Of a DNA stretch of 64,000 nucleotides, positions 52,656 to 61,093 are shown one piece after another. The stretch lies in assembly GCA_903904755.1 (NCBI GenBank), contig CAIVDV010000005.1, forward strand, positions 1 to 64,000. The letters run 5' to 3'. Below the pieces are notes generated by a model, which saw only the letters and a program-made list of their open reading frames with translations, did not search any database and was not told the DNA's origin. A program made the translations under genes and the position numbers. How positions within the stretch are numbered: the first letter of the stretch is position 1; every line of letters starts with the position of its first letter. Source of the stretch: an uncultured Acidobacteriaceae bacterium (lineage in GTDB: Bacteria; Acidobacteriota; Terriglobia; Terriglobales; Acidobacteriaceae).

Positions 52656-53666
52656 TTGGCGAACGATGCTGCCCTGGATTTGCCGGGTGTTTTGTATGTG
52701 AGCACTGAGGACGACCTGGATCTGCCGGTGATTGATGTGACGCACCCGGCGTTTGCGCTGGGGCTGTCGCCGGAGGATCTGGATGCAGCGCATGAGCAGC
52801 AGGTTCAGCAGATGCGGAGCCAGCCGGAAGTGACGCCGCAGATTCTTGAGCGATTCCATGGATCGGTAATTGGCAGGGCGCTGGTTGCGTCAGCGGGCGG
52901 GGTTTTGGGGGCGATTCCGACCTATTACCTGAAGGTGGGGTTGCAGGGTATTTGTGCGAGTGCGCATCCGATTGACCGAGCAATTGCGGGGTCACCGGCG
53001 GCGACGCTGGTGCGGCAGCGATTGCAGGATATGGCGCGGTTGCTGGCGGACGGACTGAAGCCAAGACTAGTCGAACAGCCGGATGCGAATATCCTGCTGA
53101 CCTGCCTTGCAGGCGGAGCGGCGGCAGAGACCTGGAATACGCTGCTTTATCTGAAGCAGGAGAGCGCGCCGTTGATTGCGGCGAGAGCGGTTGCCGTGCG
53201 GGTGCTGGACATGGATGCCTCGGCGCCGGAATTTGGCGGGAAGGCAATGTCTGCGCTGTGTGAGGCAGGGAATCCGCTTGGCGAGATCCCGGTCTCGTGG
53301 GAGTATCACCCCTATGACTGGGCGAAGGCGGAAGAGTTGGCAGCGTATCTCGAAGCATGGGAGGCGCGGAAGCTTGTTTGCGCGGTGTCTTCGGAGGGCG
53401 GGCTGTTTGAGTACGGATCGGACGAGGAGATTGTGGCGAATCTGAAGGCGATTGATGCGGGCACTGGGCCGGGGACGGTGGTGGTGGGCTCGGTGACGCG
53501 GGATTGCGAGTCAGTGCGGCGGACACTTGAGAGGGGCGGAATGGCTTTGCGGCCGAGGGCGCTGGAGGAGTTTCGAGGGCTGGCGGATGGGGCCGGTTGG
53601 GAGCTGGATGCGGTGCTGGAGCGGCCGGGGACCTTCAATGTGCGGCTGGGGAAGCGGCCGAGCTGA
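52656..53666 (+). CDS. Hypothetical protein, 336 residues
   Basis: The start is a TTG at 52656, chosen because AAGGAGG (52644-52650) is 5 nt upstream; a GTG at 52641 would place the ribosome binding site inside the gene. No signal peptide. Recognisable features: VIDVTHPAFALGLSPEDLDA near the start, a Gly-rich ASAGGVLGAIPTYYLKVGLQGI and the repeated ALA/LEA helices. A C-terminal part with SSEGGLFEYGSDEEIVANLKAID and TRDCESVRRTLERGG hints at a methyltransferase-like fold, but I do not recognise the family. It is likely cytoplasmic. Confidence 0.7.
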   Translation: MANDAALDLPGVLYVSTEDDLDLPVIDVTHPAFALGLSPEDLDAAHEQQVQQMRSQPEVTPQILERFHGSVIGRALVASAGGVLGAIPTYYLKVGLQGICASAHPIDRAIAGSPAATLVRQRLQDMARLLADGLKPRLVEQPDANILLTCLAGGAAAETWNTLLYLKQESAPLIAARAVAVRVLDMDASAPEFGGKAMSALCEAGNPLGEIPVSWEYHPYDWAKAEELAAYLEAWEARKLVCAVSSEGGLFEYGSDEEIVANLKAIDAGTGPGTVVVGSVTRDCESVRRTLERGGMALRPRALEEFRGLADGAGWELDAVLERPGTFNVRLGKRPS

Positions 53667-53670
53667 GGGG

Positions 53671-53958
53671 TCAGGCTTCGAAGTCGAGTTCGACGGGTTC
53701 GATGAGGGGGATGAGCCAGGTGAGGAGTGCGAGGTGCTGGGGGTGGGTGGTGTAGGCCTCGTAGGCTTCGCGGGTGGTGAAGGTCATAAGGCCGGCGAAG
53801 GCGTAGCCCTGGCTGCGGGGGGAGAGGTTGGGGCCGGCGTGGACGGCGAGGAGGCCGGGGATGTTGCCGGCGAAGGCGCGGATGGCGTCGGCGGTGCGGG
53901 ATTTGTCGGATTCGGTGACGGCGGGTTGCCAGCGGAAGCCGAAGATGTGGATGAACAT
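53671..53958 (-). CDS. Dabb (stress-responsive A/B barrel) domain protein
   Basis: 95 residues. The pattern MFIHIFGFRWQPAVTESDKSRTAD, then NIPGLLAVHAGPNLSPRSQGYAFAGLMTF and YTTHPQHLALLTWLIPLIE is a full Dabb domain, a dimeric alpha/beta barrel. Members bind or protect small aromatic or reactive molecules; no specific reaction can be given. It lies 74 bp after the start side of the alpha/beta hydrolase gene on the same strand. Confidence 0.88.
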   Translation of the reverse strand: MFIHIFGFRWQPAVTESDKSRTADAIRAFAGNIPGLLAVHAGPNLSPRSQGYAFAGLMTFTTREAYEAYTTHPQHLALLTWLIPLIEPVELDFEA

Positions 53959-54031
53959 GGGGGCCTTTCGGATGTTGGGAGCGGGTGGGAGGAGCAGGCG
54001 GCGAGGGGCCTGACGGCTGTTCGGGTGCAGG

Positions 54032-55066
54032 CTACTGCGGAGCGGCGGCGGGGGCGTTGCGGGAGAACCAGTCGAGGATCATGCGGTTGCGGTCTTCGCG
54101 GTTGAGTGGCAGGGGGTGCATGTCGTTGTCGTAGATGTGGAGCTGGAAGACTTTGCCGTTTTCCTCGAGGGCCTGGGCGAGGCGGAGGGCCTGGGAGACG
54201 GGGACCATTTTGTCGGTGCGGCTGTGGAGGATGAGGATGGGGGTGTTGATCTGGTCGGCCCACTGGACGGCGGAGCGGTCGCGGTACTCCTGGTCGGCGC
54301 GGTGGGCGTAGTCGGGCCAATTGCTGGCGAAGCCGTCGGTGAAGGGATTTCCCTGGACGAGGTGCATCCAGGGGCGGGAGTCGACCCAGGCTTTGACGTC
54401 GGTGACGCCGCCGATGACGGCAGCGGCGCGGATGGGGATACCGTGTTTGATGGCGAGGTAGGTCATGGTGCCGCCGCGTGAGAGTCCGAGCATATAGACG
54501 CGCTGGGGGTCGACGTAAGACAGGGATTTGAGGGCGGGGATGAGATGGAGGATGTCGTTGACCTCGTCGCCGCCCCATTGGTCGCGCTTGAGGGTGGGGC
54601 CCTGGTAGCGGTAGTCGGAGGCGATGATGACGTAGCCGGCTTTGGCGAGGAGGTAGAGGTCGGCGAGGTCGAGGCAGGAGGAGTCGTCGCCGACGCAGGG
54701 GGCTGCGGGGTCGGTGAGGAGGCTGCCGAGCTTGCCGTTGCCGCCGCGATTGAAGATGATGGCGGGCCACTTTTGGGAGCCGGGCTGGCGGGGCCGGATG
54801 AGGATGCCGGGGACGGTGAGGCCATCGCTGGCGTAGGTGATTTGGAGGATGTCGAAGTCGGATTGGGTGCGGGCCTGCTCGTAGACGGCGCGGGGGAAGT
54901 AGCTTTGGCCGAACTGGTCAAGGGAGTCGTACGGGACGAGAGGGGGGCTGGGGCGGGAGGCGAGGATGGTGCCGTCGGGCTGCTGGGCGCGGGCGGAGGG
55001 GAGGTGGGTGGCGAGGAGGATGAGGAGGGTGAGGCGGATGCGGAGGCTGGGGGTCTGGGTGGACAT
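54032..55066 (-). CDS. Secreted alpha/beta hydrolase (S9-type peptidase/esterase)
   Basis: 344 residues from the ATG at 55066, with AAAGGA 8 nt upstream. Signal peptide about 1-26 (ending SARAQQ). The catalytic triad is visible: nucleophile Ser in YMLGLSRGGTMTYLA (GxSxGG), Asp in LILHSRTDKMVP and His near the end in DNDMHPL. The prolyl oligopeptidase-like layout (PAIIFNRGGNGKLG, YVIIASDYRYQG) suggests an S9-like peptidase or esterase lacking the beta-propeller. Conserved Cys pairs (PCVGDDSSC) may form a disulfide. Confidence 0.85.
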   Translation of the reverse strand: MSTQTPSLRIRLTLLILLATHLPSARAQQPDGTILASRPSPPLVPYDSLDQFGQSYFPRAVYEQARTQSDFDILQITYASDGLTVPGILIRPRQPGSQKWPAIIFNRGGNGKLGSLLTDPAAPCVGDDSSCLDLADLYLLAKAGYVIIASDYRYQGPTLKRDQWGGDEVNDILHLIPALKSLSYVDPQRVYMLGLSRGGTMTYLAIKHGIPIRAAAVIGGVTDVKAWVDSRPWMHLVQGNPFTDGFASNWPDYAHRADQEYRDRSAVQWADQINTPILILHSRTDKMVPVSQALRLAQALEENGKVFQLHIYDNDMHPLPLNREDRNRMILDWFSRNAPAAAPQ

Positions 55067-55135
55067 GGGGGTATCCTTTCGGAATCGGCGGTGGCAGACG
55101 GCCGGTTGGGGCCGAATTTTCGTCGCCGAAGGGAG

Positions 55136-55209
55136 GCAGGGGCTGAAGCCCACCCTTTCCTATCAGGCATTTGCGGCACGACTGAAGTCGTAACCTGTTA
55201 CAAAACACC
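55136..55209. repeat. Two-hairpin palindromic repeat (family D)
   Basis: GGGGCT-ga-AGCCC (55139-55151) is followed by GGCACGACT-ga-AGTCG (55175-55190). The arrangement and sequences match the copy inserted in alaS (62955-63009), proving a dispersed two-stem element about 70 bp long. Confidence 0.88.
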
Positions 55210-55215
55210 CCGAAA

Positions 55216-56712
55216 TCAAGTTGCCTTAGCGGGCTTTGTTCCACAACCGAGAGTCTGGGAGTCCTCGCTGCCGAGGGCGAATTGTTTGGCGGCGGCGAGG
55301 AGTTTGGTGACGCTTTCAGTGGAGCAGGACTCGGAGTAGATGCGCATGAGGGGCTCGGTGCCGGAGGCACGGAGGAGGAGCCAGGTTTCGGCGGCGTTGG
55401 GTTTGGTGGCGGCCTGGGGGTTCTCGAGGTAGAACTTGACGCCGTCCATGGTGTCGACCTTGAGGATTTTCATGCCGGCGAAGGCGACGTCGCCGGGCTG
55501 GAGGGCGCGGGCGCGAGCGATGGCGGAGTTCTTGAGGTCGTCGGGGATGTGGAGGTCGATGCGGCCGTACTGGTGCTCGCCGTACTCGGCCTGGAGATCG
55601 GCGACGAGCTGGCCGAGGGTCTTGTTTTCCTGGGCCATGACGTTGGCGAGCAGCAGGGCGTTCAACATGCCGTCGCGTTCGGGCAGGTGGCGCTGGAAGC
55701 CGATGCCGCCGGACTCTTCGCCGCCCATGACGATTTCGCGCTCCTGCATGTAGTCGACGACGTATTTGAAGCCGATGCCGTGCTCGTGCAGGGTGCGGCC
55801 GTATTTGGCGCAGATGCGGTCGAGCATTTTGGTGGTGTTGAAGGCGCGGGTGACGTCGCCGGTCCAGCCCTTGTACTTGAGGACCCAACTGAGGAGGACG
55901 GAGTAGATTTTGTGGGGGTCGACGAAGTTGCCGTGCTCGTCGGTTGCGCCGATGCGGTCGGCATCGCCGTCAGTGCACAGGCCGGCCTGGCAGTGGTTGG
56001 CGACAACGGCTTCGCCGAGGGCGCGGATGTGGGGCTCGATAGGCTCGGGGTTGATGCCGGGGAAGTTGGGGTCGATGTTGCCGCGGATCTGGATGTGATC
56101 GACGCCGAGGCGGGTGAAAACGCCGGAGAGGAGTTCGCGGCCGGCGCCGTACATGGAGTCGATGGCGAACTTGAAGCCGGATTTGGCGATGAGGTCGAGG
56201 TCGGCAAAGGCCTGAATGGCGGCCATGTAGGGGGTGATGAAGTCGACCAGCTCGATGGGGGCGGGGGTGGCGGCGGCGGGGACTGGGGCGCCGAGGAAGG
56301 ACTCGATTTGGGCGATGATGGCGGGGCTGCCGGAGCCGCCGAAGTAGGCCTTGTACTTGACGCCGTTCCACTGGTAGGGGTTGTGGGAGCTGGTAATCAT
56401 GATGCCGCCGGCTGCGCCGAGGTCGCGGACGGCGAGCGAGAGGGCGGGCGTGGGGGTGATTTCGCGGGCAAGGCGGACGGGGATGCCGGTGGCGGCGATG
56501 ACTTCGGCGCAGGTGCGGGCGAACTCGTTGGAGAGGAAGCGGGAGTCGTAGGCGATGCAGATGCCGCGAGAGGGAGCTTCAGCGGGGTTGGTGCTGGCGT
56601 GCAGGTAGGCGGCGACGGCGCGGGCGGCGATGGCCACGTTGTCAAAGGTGAAGTCGCGGGCGATGAGTCCCCGCCAACCGTCGGTGCCGAATTTGATGAC
56701 TGGATGCGCCAT
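55216..56712 (-). CDS. Phosphoglucomutase/phosphomannomutase
   Basis: 498 residues of the alpha-D-phosphohexomutase family. Active-site phosphoserine loop: GIMITSSHNPYQWNGVKYK; metal loop TDGDADRIGATD; sugar loop GGEESGGIGFQ; phosphate loop RASGTEPLMRIY. It interconverts hexose 1- and 6-phosphates. The mannose-1-phosphate guanylyltransferase gene lies upstream on the same strand, which favours a mannose-6-phosphate to mannose-1-phosphate role for GDP-mannose synthesis, though glucose use is possible. The gap between them holds repeats. Confidence 0.92.
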   Translation of the reverse strand: MAHPVIKFGTDGWRGLIARDFTFDNVAIAARAVAAYLHASTNPAEAPSRGICIAYDSRFLSNEFARTCAEVIAATGIPVRLAREITPTPALSLAVRDLGAAGGIMITSSHNPYQWNGVKYKAYFGGSGSPAIIAQIESFLGAPVPAAATPAPIELVDFITPYMAAIQAFADLDLIAKSGFKFAIDSMYGAGRELLSGVFTRLGVDHIQIRGNIDPNFPGINPEPIEPHIRALGEAVVANHCQAGLCTDGDADRIGATDEHGNFVDPHKIYSVLLSWVLKYKGWTGDVTRAFNTTKMLDRICAKYGRTLHEHGIGFKYVVDYMQEREIVMGGEESGGIGFQRHLPERDGMLNALLLANVMAQENKTLGQLVADLQAEYGEHQYGRIDLHIPDDLKNSAIARARALQPGDVAFAGMKILKVDTMDGVKFYLENPQAATKPNAAETWLLLRASGTEPLMRIYSESCSTESVTKLLAAAKQFALGSEDSQTLGCGTKPAKAT

Positions 56713-56871
56713 GCGAGCCCCCTGGGTGAAGAGTCAGTCTTGACAGTGTAAATGGAGGGGGATGACGGGGGGATGTGCGGGATGAGGCGGAGTGGGAAGA
56801 TTCCGGGAAATGGGAATGGGGCAGCCGGTTCCCGTCGGAATGGCAGGTGGAAAAGCAAGGGCGAAAGCGGT

Positions 56872-56927
56872 TCGAGCTGTGCTCGAATGCGGCCCCGGTC
56901 TCGGAAGCGAGACCGGGGGCACCCGGA
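56872..56927. repeat. Composite repeat: family B then family A palindromes
   Basis: TCGAGC-tgt-GCTCGA (56872-56886), ATGCGG, then CCCCGGTCTC (56893-56902)-ggaagc-GAGACCGGGG (56909-56918) with GCACCCGGA. In the family A stem, GTCCC/GGGAC has changed to GTCTC/GAGAC on both sides: a compensated change that keeps the pairing. Confidence 0.9.
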
Positions 56928-56940
56928 AAGGATGGCGGAG

Positions 56941-58056
56941 TTAGATGAGGTCGGTGCGGCCGCGGGAGGCGAGTTCCTTGACGATTTTGCCGACGTCCTG
57001 GGAGTGGTCGCGGTGGGTGATGAGCAGGGCGTCTTCGGTTTCCACGACGACGAGATCCTGAACGCCGACCATGGCGACGAACTTTTTGGGGCTGAAGACG
57101 TAGTTGTCGCTGGACTCGATGGTGAGGGTGCCGGCGGTTTCGCTGACGTTGCCCTCTTCATCGCCGCGGAGGCGGGTTTCAAGCTGGTACTCGTAAAGGC
57201 TGGCCCAGGAGCCGAGGTCGTTCCAGCCGAACTCCGCGGGGAGGCAATAGAGCCTGGAGTGATGCTCGCCCTTGGCGGAGCGGGGTTCGAGGATGGCGTA
57301 ATCGACGGAGATGTTTTCGCAGCGGGGGTAGAGCTCGGCGAAGACTTCTTCGAAGCGTGGGGTGCCGAAGGCGGCGGCGATTTCTTCCAGCAGCGGTGCG
57401 GTCTCTGGCAGGTGCTCGCGCATGGCGTTGGCCAGGGTGCGGGCGGACCAGAGGAACATGCCGGAGTTCCAGAAGTAGTTGCCGGCGGCGACGAAGACTT
57501 CGGCGCGGTCGCGGCTGGGCTTTTCAGTAAATCGGCGGACGTGGAGGGCGTCGCCGGGGGCTTCGTCGCCGGTTTCAATGTAGCCGTAGCCGGTTTCAGC
57601 GCGGGTGGGCTCAATGCCGAGGACGACCATGACGTCGGACTGGGTAGCCAGGGCGATGCCGTGCTCGATGATCTTGAGGAAGCGGGGCTCGTCGCCGATG
57701 ACGTGGTCGGAGGGGAAGACGCCGATGACGGCATCGGGGTTTTCGCGCTCAATGAGAAAGGCGGCGAGGCCGCAGGCGGGCGCGGTGTTGCGGGCGGCGG
57801 GCTCCTCGACAATCTGGCGGGAGGGTACGCCTTCAAGCTGGCTCTGGATTTCTCCGGAGAGGAGCTCGTTGGTGATGATCCAGACCTTGTCCTGGCCGGC
57901 GAGGGGCTCAAGGCGGTCGACGGTTTGCTGGAGCATGGAGCGGTCGCCGTCGAGGGCGAGGACCTGCTTGGCATGGGCGCGGCGAGAGCGAGGCCAGAAG
58001 CGTGTGCCGCTGCCTCCTGCCAGAATCACGGGGCGGAAGTCGATATCAGTACGCAT
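56941..58056 (-). CDS. manC: Mannose-1-phosphate guanylyltransferase
   Basis: 371 residues, the short form without the isomerase domain. The signature is VILAGGSGTRFWPRSRRAHAKQVLAL at the start; ESNPxxxxxAxxN-type binding is seen as VEEPAARNTAPACGLAAF, and PSDHVIGDE follows. FTEKPSRDRAEVFVAAGNYFWNSGMFLW is also typical. It makes GDP-mannose from mannose-1-phosphate and GTP for surface polysaccharides. The hexomutase gene follows on the same strand. Confidence 0.93.
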   Translation of the reverse strand: MRTDIDFRPVILAGGSGTRFWPRSRRAHAKQVLALDGDRSMLQQTVDRLEPLAGQDKVWIITNELLSGEIQSQLEGVPSRQIVEEPAARNTAPACGLAAFLIERENPDAVIGVFPSDHVIGDEPRFLKIIEHGIALATQSDVMVVLGIEPTRAETGYGYIETGDEAPGDALHVRRFTEKPSRDRAEVFVAAGNYFWNSGMFLWSARTLANAMREHLPETAPLLEEIAAAFGTPRFEEVFAELYPRCENISVDYAILEPRSAKGEHHSRLYCLPAEFGWNDLGSWASLYEYQLETRLRGDEEGNVSETAGTLTIESSDNYVFSPKKFVAMVGVQDLVVVETEDALLITHRDHSQDVGKIVKELASRGRTDLI

Positions 58057-58157
58057 GAAACCGCTATCCTACCCCAACGGGAACAGGGTTGGCGAGTGTA
58101 AGTGAACAAAAGTGTTGCAGATAGAGGAGTTATTTTCCAGGGGTATGCCGGAATGTG

Positions 58158-58213
58158 AAACGCCCCCTCTCCGGGGAGGCTTTTGGAAGGCCTGCGGTGG
58201 AGAGAGGGCGTTT
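58158..58213. terminator. Bidirectional terminator-like hairpin
   Basis: AAACGCCCCCTCTCC (58158-58172) pairs with GGAGAGAGGGCGTTT (58199-58213) with one G-U-type mismatch. T-rich ends on both strands and position 21 bp after the aminotransferase stop codon (minus strand) indicate a terminator for that gene. Confidence 0.8.
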
Positions 58214-58233
58214 GGTTTCAAGAAGGTGGCGGG

Positions 58234-59427
58234 TTAGAGCTTGAGGAGGAAGTCCTTCATGCGGCGGACGCCCTCGTCGATGTTTTCTTTGGTGACGGGG
58301 TAGCTGAGGCGGACGTGGGAGGCGGTGCCGAATGCCTCGCCGGGGACAGTGACGACGTGGCCCTCGTGGAGGAGGCGGGTGGCGAGTTCGGTTGCCGACT
58401 TGATGCCGCCGCGGCCGATATATGCGCCGATGTTGGGGTAGACGTAGAATGCGCCGCCGGGCTTGGTGCAGGTGACGTCTGGGATTTCAGCGAGTTTGGC
58501 GAGCATGTAGTCGCGAAGGGTGATGAACTCGGCCCGGAACTCTTCGACGCACTGCTGGGAGCCGGCGAGGGCGGCGATTGCGCCCTTTTGCACGAAGCTG
58601 GTGGCGTTGGAGGTGGACTGGGACTGGAGCTTGCTGAGGTTGGCGACGACGGCCTTGGGGCCGAGAGCGTAGCCGGCGCGCCAGCCGGTCATAGAGTAGG
58701 TTTTGGAGAGGGAGCCGAGGACGATGATGTGGTCTTTGGCGAAGGTGAAGCTGCCACCGGAGACGGGCTTGCCCTCGTAGTTGAGGTAGACGTAGCACTC
58801 GTCGAGGAGGAGATAGATGCCGCGCTGGTGGGCGAGGGTGACAATGCGCTCCAAATCCTCGGCCGAGACGACGGAGCCGGCGGGGTTGGAGGGTGAGTTG
58901 AGGATGATGGCCTTGGTTTTGGGAGTGATGGCCTTTTCGATGGCGTCGGCGGTGATGCGGAAGCTCTCGGACTCTTCGGTTTCGAGGAAGACGACCTTGC
59001 CGCCGGCGTACTGGATGATGTCTTTGAAGCTGACCCAGTAGGGGACGGGGAGGATGACTTCGTCGCCGTGTTCGATGAGGATTTGGAGGGTATTGAAGAG
59101 GGCGAGCTTGCCGCCGGCGGTGAAGATGGCCTCGTCGATGGAGTAGTCGGAGCCGAAGTCGGCGGCGTGGCGATCGATGATGGCCTTGCGTACGTCGGGG
59201 ATGCCGGGGACGACGGTGTAGCGGGTGAAGTTGGCTTCGATGGCCGCAATCGCCGCGTCCTTGATGTGGCGGGGGGTGGGGAAATGGGGCTCACCGGCTC
59301 CGAAATCCACCAGGGAGGCACCCTGGGCGCGGAGCTTGGCAGCCTCGGCAGCAACGGCCATGGTGGCCGAAACCTCAATCCGGCCTATGCGGTCGGCAAA
59401 TGTTTTGGGAGCGGCAGAGTTTGTCAT
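58234..59427 (-). CDS. Class I/II pyridoxal aminotransferase (aspartate aminotransferase-like)
   Basis: 397 residues. The PLP lysine is in LGSLSKTYSMTGWRAGYALGP; other blocks are DFGAGEPHFPTPRHIKDAAIAAI, NSPSNPAGSVVSAEDL and the C-terminal RLSYPVTKENIDEGVRRM. The profile fits the Ib subgroup of bacterial aspartate (or aspartate/prephenate) aminotransferases. It is cytoplasmic. A terminator hairpin follows the gene. Confidence 0.92.
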   Translation of the reverse strand: MTNSAAPKTFADRIGRIEVSATMAVAAEAAKLRAQGASLVDFGAGEPHFPTPRHIKDAAIAAIEANFTRYTVVPGIPDVRKAIIDRHAADFGSDYSIDEAIFTAGGKLALFNTLQILIEHGDEVILPVPYWVSFKDIIQYAGGKVVFLETEESESFRITADAIEKAITPKTKAIILNSPSNPAGSVVSAEDLERIVTLAHQRGIYLLLDECYVYLNYEGKPVSGGSFTFAKDHIIVLGSLSKTYSMTGWRAGYALGPKAVVANLSKLQSQSTSNATSFVQKGAIAALAGSQQCVEEFRAEFITLRDYMLAKLAEIPDVTCTKPGGAFYVYPNIGAYIGRGGIKSATELATRLLHEGHVVTVPGEAFGTASHVRLSYPVTKENIDEGVRRMKDFLLKL

Positions 59428-59519
59428 CGCCCCTTTATTTTACCGATTTTGGATGGGTGAATAGACTATCGGGGACGGGAAATCAAGGGGTAGCCGGGAA
59501 ATTGCATGAGGAGGAAGGG

Positions 59520-59930
59520 ATGAGCAAGGTGAGAGTTGCGCCGGCAGAGGTGGAGGCGTATCTGGCAGGGGTGGCGGAGCCGGGGCAGGGGACGCTGCGG
59601 CGGCTGCGGGCGATGCTGCTGGAGGTGGTGCCCGAGGATGCGGTGGAGTGCATGAGTTACGGGGTGCCGGCATTTCGAACGACGCAGTCGATTGCCGGGA
59701 ATGCGGCGGCGAAGAAGCATGGCAGCTACTATCCGATGAGCGGGCGGGTGATTTCGCGGCTGGCCTCGGAGTTGGCGGGGTATGAGACGACGAAGGGGGC
59801 GATTCACTTTGGGTTGGAGAAGGGGTTGCCACGGGAGCTGGTGGAGCGGCTGGTGGCGGAGCGGGTGGGGGAGATGGGGGTGGGGAAAAAGAAGAGTTCC
59901 AGCAGGGATCAGGTTACCGGCCCATCTTAG
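59520..59930 (+). CDS. DUF1801 (YdhG-like) protein
   Basis: 136 residues from the ATG at 59520 behind GGAGGAA. The DUF1801 pattern is seen in LRAMLLEVVPEDAVECMSYGVPAF and KKHGSYYPMSGRVI, then TTKGAIHFGLEKGLPRELVERLVAERV. The fold is small and alpha/beta, and the function is not established (some relatives are called iron chaperones). The last 4 bp overlap the end of the convergent Abi_2 gene. Confidence 0.9.
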   Translation: MSKVRVAPAEVEAYLAGVAEPGQGTLRRLRAMLLEVVPEDAVECMSYGVPAFRTTQSIAGNAAAKKHGSYYPMSGRVISRLASELAGYETTKGAIHFGLEKGLPRELVERLVAERVGEMGVGKKKSSSRDQVTGPS

Positions 59931-60979
59931 TTTAGGTTTGGTCCAACCTGGCGGGAGATGTCTGAGGGGGGCTGGCAGGGCTTTCCCCACAGAGGTAAAT
60001 CGCACCAATCTTGCGGGAAGCCGCCTTGGCCGAGCCGAACGATTTGAGAGGTCGGGAATGATTGGCAGTGCTGTTTGAGTCGCTCTGCCCAGGATGAGCC
60101 CGGGTGAATTGTGTGGAGCAGGAATTGAAGTGTAGCCGCAGTGGCGTAGATCCGACTTAGGCTCTGCTGATTGTTGACAAGGTGATTCAGAAGTAGGATT
60201 TCCCCTGATTTTGGGGGAGCAATCTGGTCTACCGGGGAGCGGTTCCAAAGGCGGCTGTGATGAGCGCATATGTTGCGAACGTGGTTTAAATTGCGAACCC
60301 AAGATGTAAGCAGCTCCGGGCGAGGGAGGCCATACTTCAATGCAAGGCTCTGTTGATCTGCGAACTTCATCCCAGACAGGAAGACCGAGAGCATTCCAAA
60401 GTCCCAGAGCTCAATTGCAATCCAAATGGGTGGCGTATCTCCAGGGTATTTTCCCTTGAAGTGCAGGGCAAATTCTTCCCGCGACCGAGTGAAGGCCTGG
60501 TCGAGTGTTGCGAGCCATCTGTGAAATTCCGTCTGGCCGGTATTGGGGTCTGTGCGTTTCGCGAAATTTCCGTGGAGCTGATGTGGATCGCGGTGTGCCC
60601 AGGGAGCGCGAGTACCAAGCAAAAGGGCTATATCGACCCGGAGAGCGACTTCAACGCGCTCAATCGCATCGAGGAAAAGGAGACGAAGCCGCTTGTCAAA
60701 GACATAAAGTTCCATCACAGACTGGAACGATGTGTTGGGCTGGAAGGAGTTCTCAACGAATCGCCGTGACTTCTTTGCAGCCTCGTCCATTCTCCATGTG
60801 AACTTCCGGAAGGGATACCAGTATCCGCTCAAACGGTAGTATCCGATTCGTTCCAAGCATGAAGCGGCGGCAGTTCGGTCTGAGATTTCCATGCCACGAC
60901 CGCTCAGGAGGGTGAGCTGGTCCGGGATGGACAGGTAAGGCTTGGCGTAGATATGGGGAGCAACAGGGGGCGTGCTCAT
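59927..60979 (-). CDS. Abi_2 family abortive-infection-like protein (HEPN)
   Basis: 350 residues. The Abi_2 layout (AbiD/AbiF type) is clear: KPYLSIPDQLTLLSGRGM, IGYYRLSGYWYPFRK, FDKRLRLLFLDAIERVEVALRVDIA and WVRNLNHVRNICAHHSRLWNR. The last block holds R-x4-H, the HEPN RNase motif. The likely role is defence: toxic RNase activity stopping phage spread. It stands alone between ordinary genes. The codon pattern (more A/T at third positions) differs from its neighbours, suggesting transfer. Confidence 0.9.
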   Translation of the reverse strand: MSTPPVAPHIYAKPYLSIPDQLTLLSGRGMEISDRTAAASCLERIGYYRLSGYWYPFRKFTWRMDEAAKKSRRFVENSFQPNTSFQSVMELYVFDKRLRLLFLDAIERVEVALRVDIALLLGTRAPWAHRDPHQLHGNFAKRTDPNTGQTEFHRWLATLDQAFTRSREEFALHFKGKYPGDTPPIWIAIELWDFGMLSVFLSGMKFADQQSLALKYGLPRPELLTSWVRNLNHVRNICAHHSRLWNRSPVDQIAPPKSGEILLLNHLVNNQQSLSRIYATAATLQFLLHTIHPGSSWAERLKQHCQSFPTSQIVRLGQGGFPQDWCDLPLWGKPCQPPSDISRQVGPNLN

Positions 60980-61093
60980 ATAAAAGAAAACCGACCCGTA
61001 CGCAATTGCGAAGAGGGGTCGGCCGTGTTGTTACCAGATTCATCCATTTCCAGAAAGAAGTCAATCAGAAAATCTGGGATGAGGTTGTGCTGC

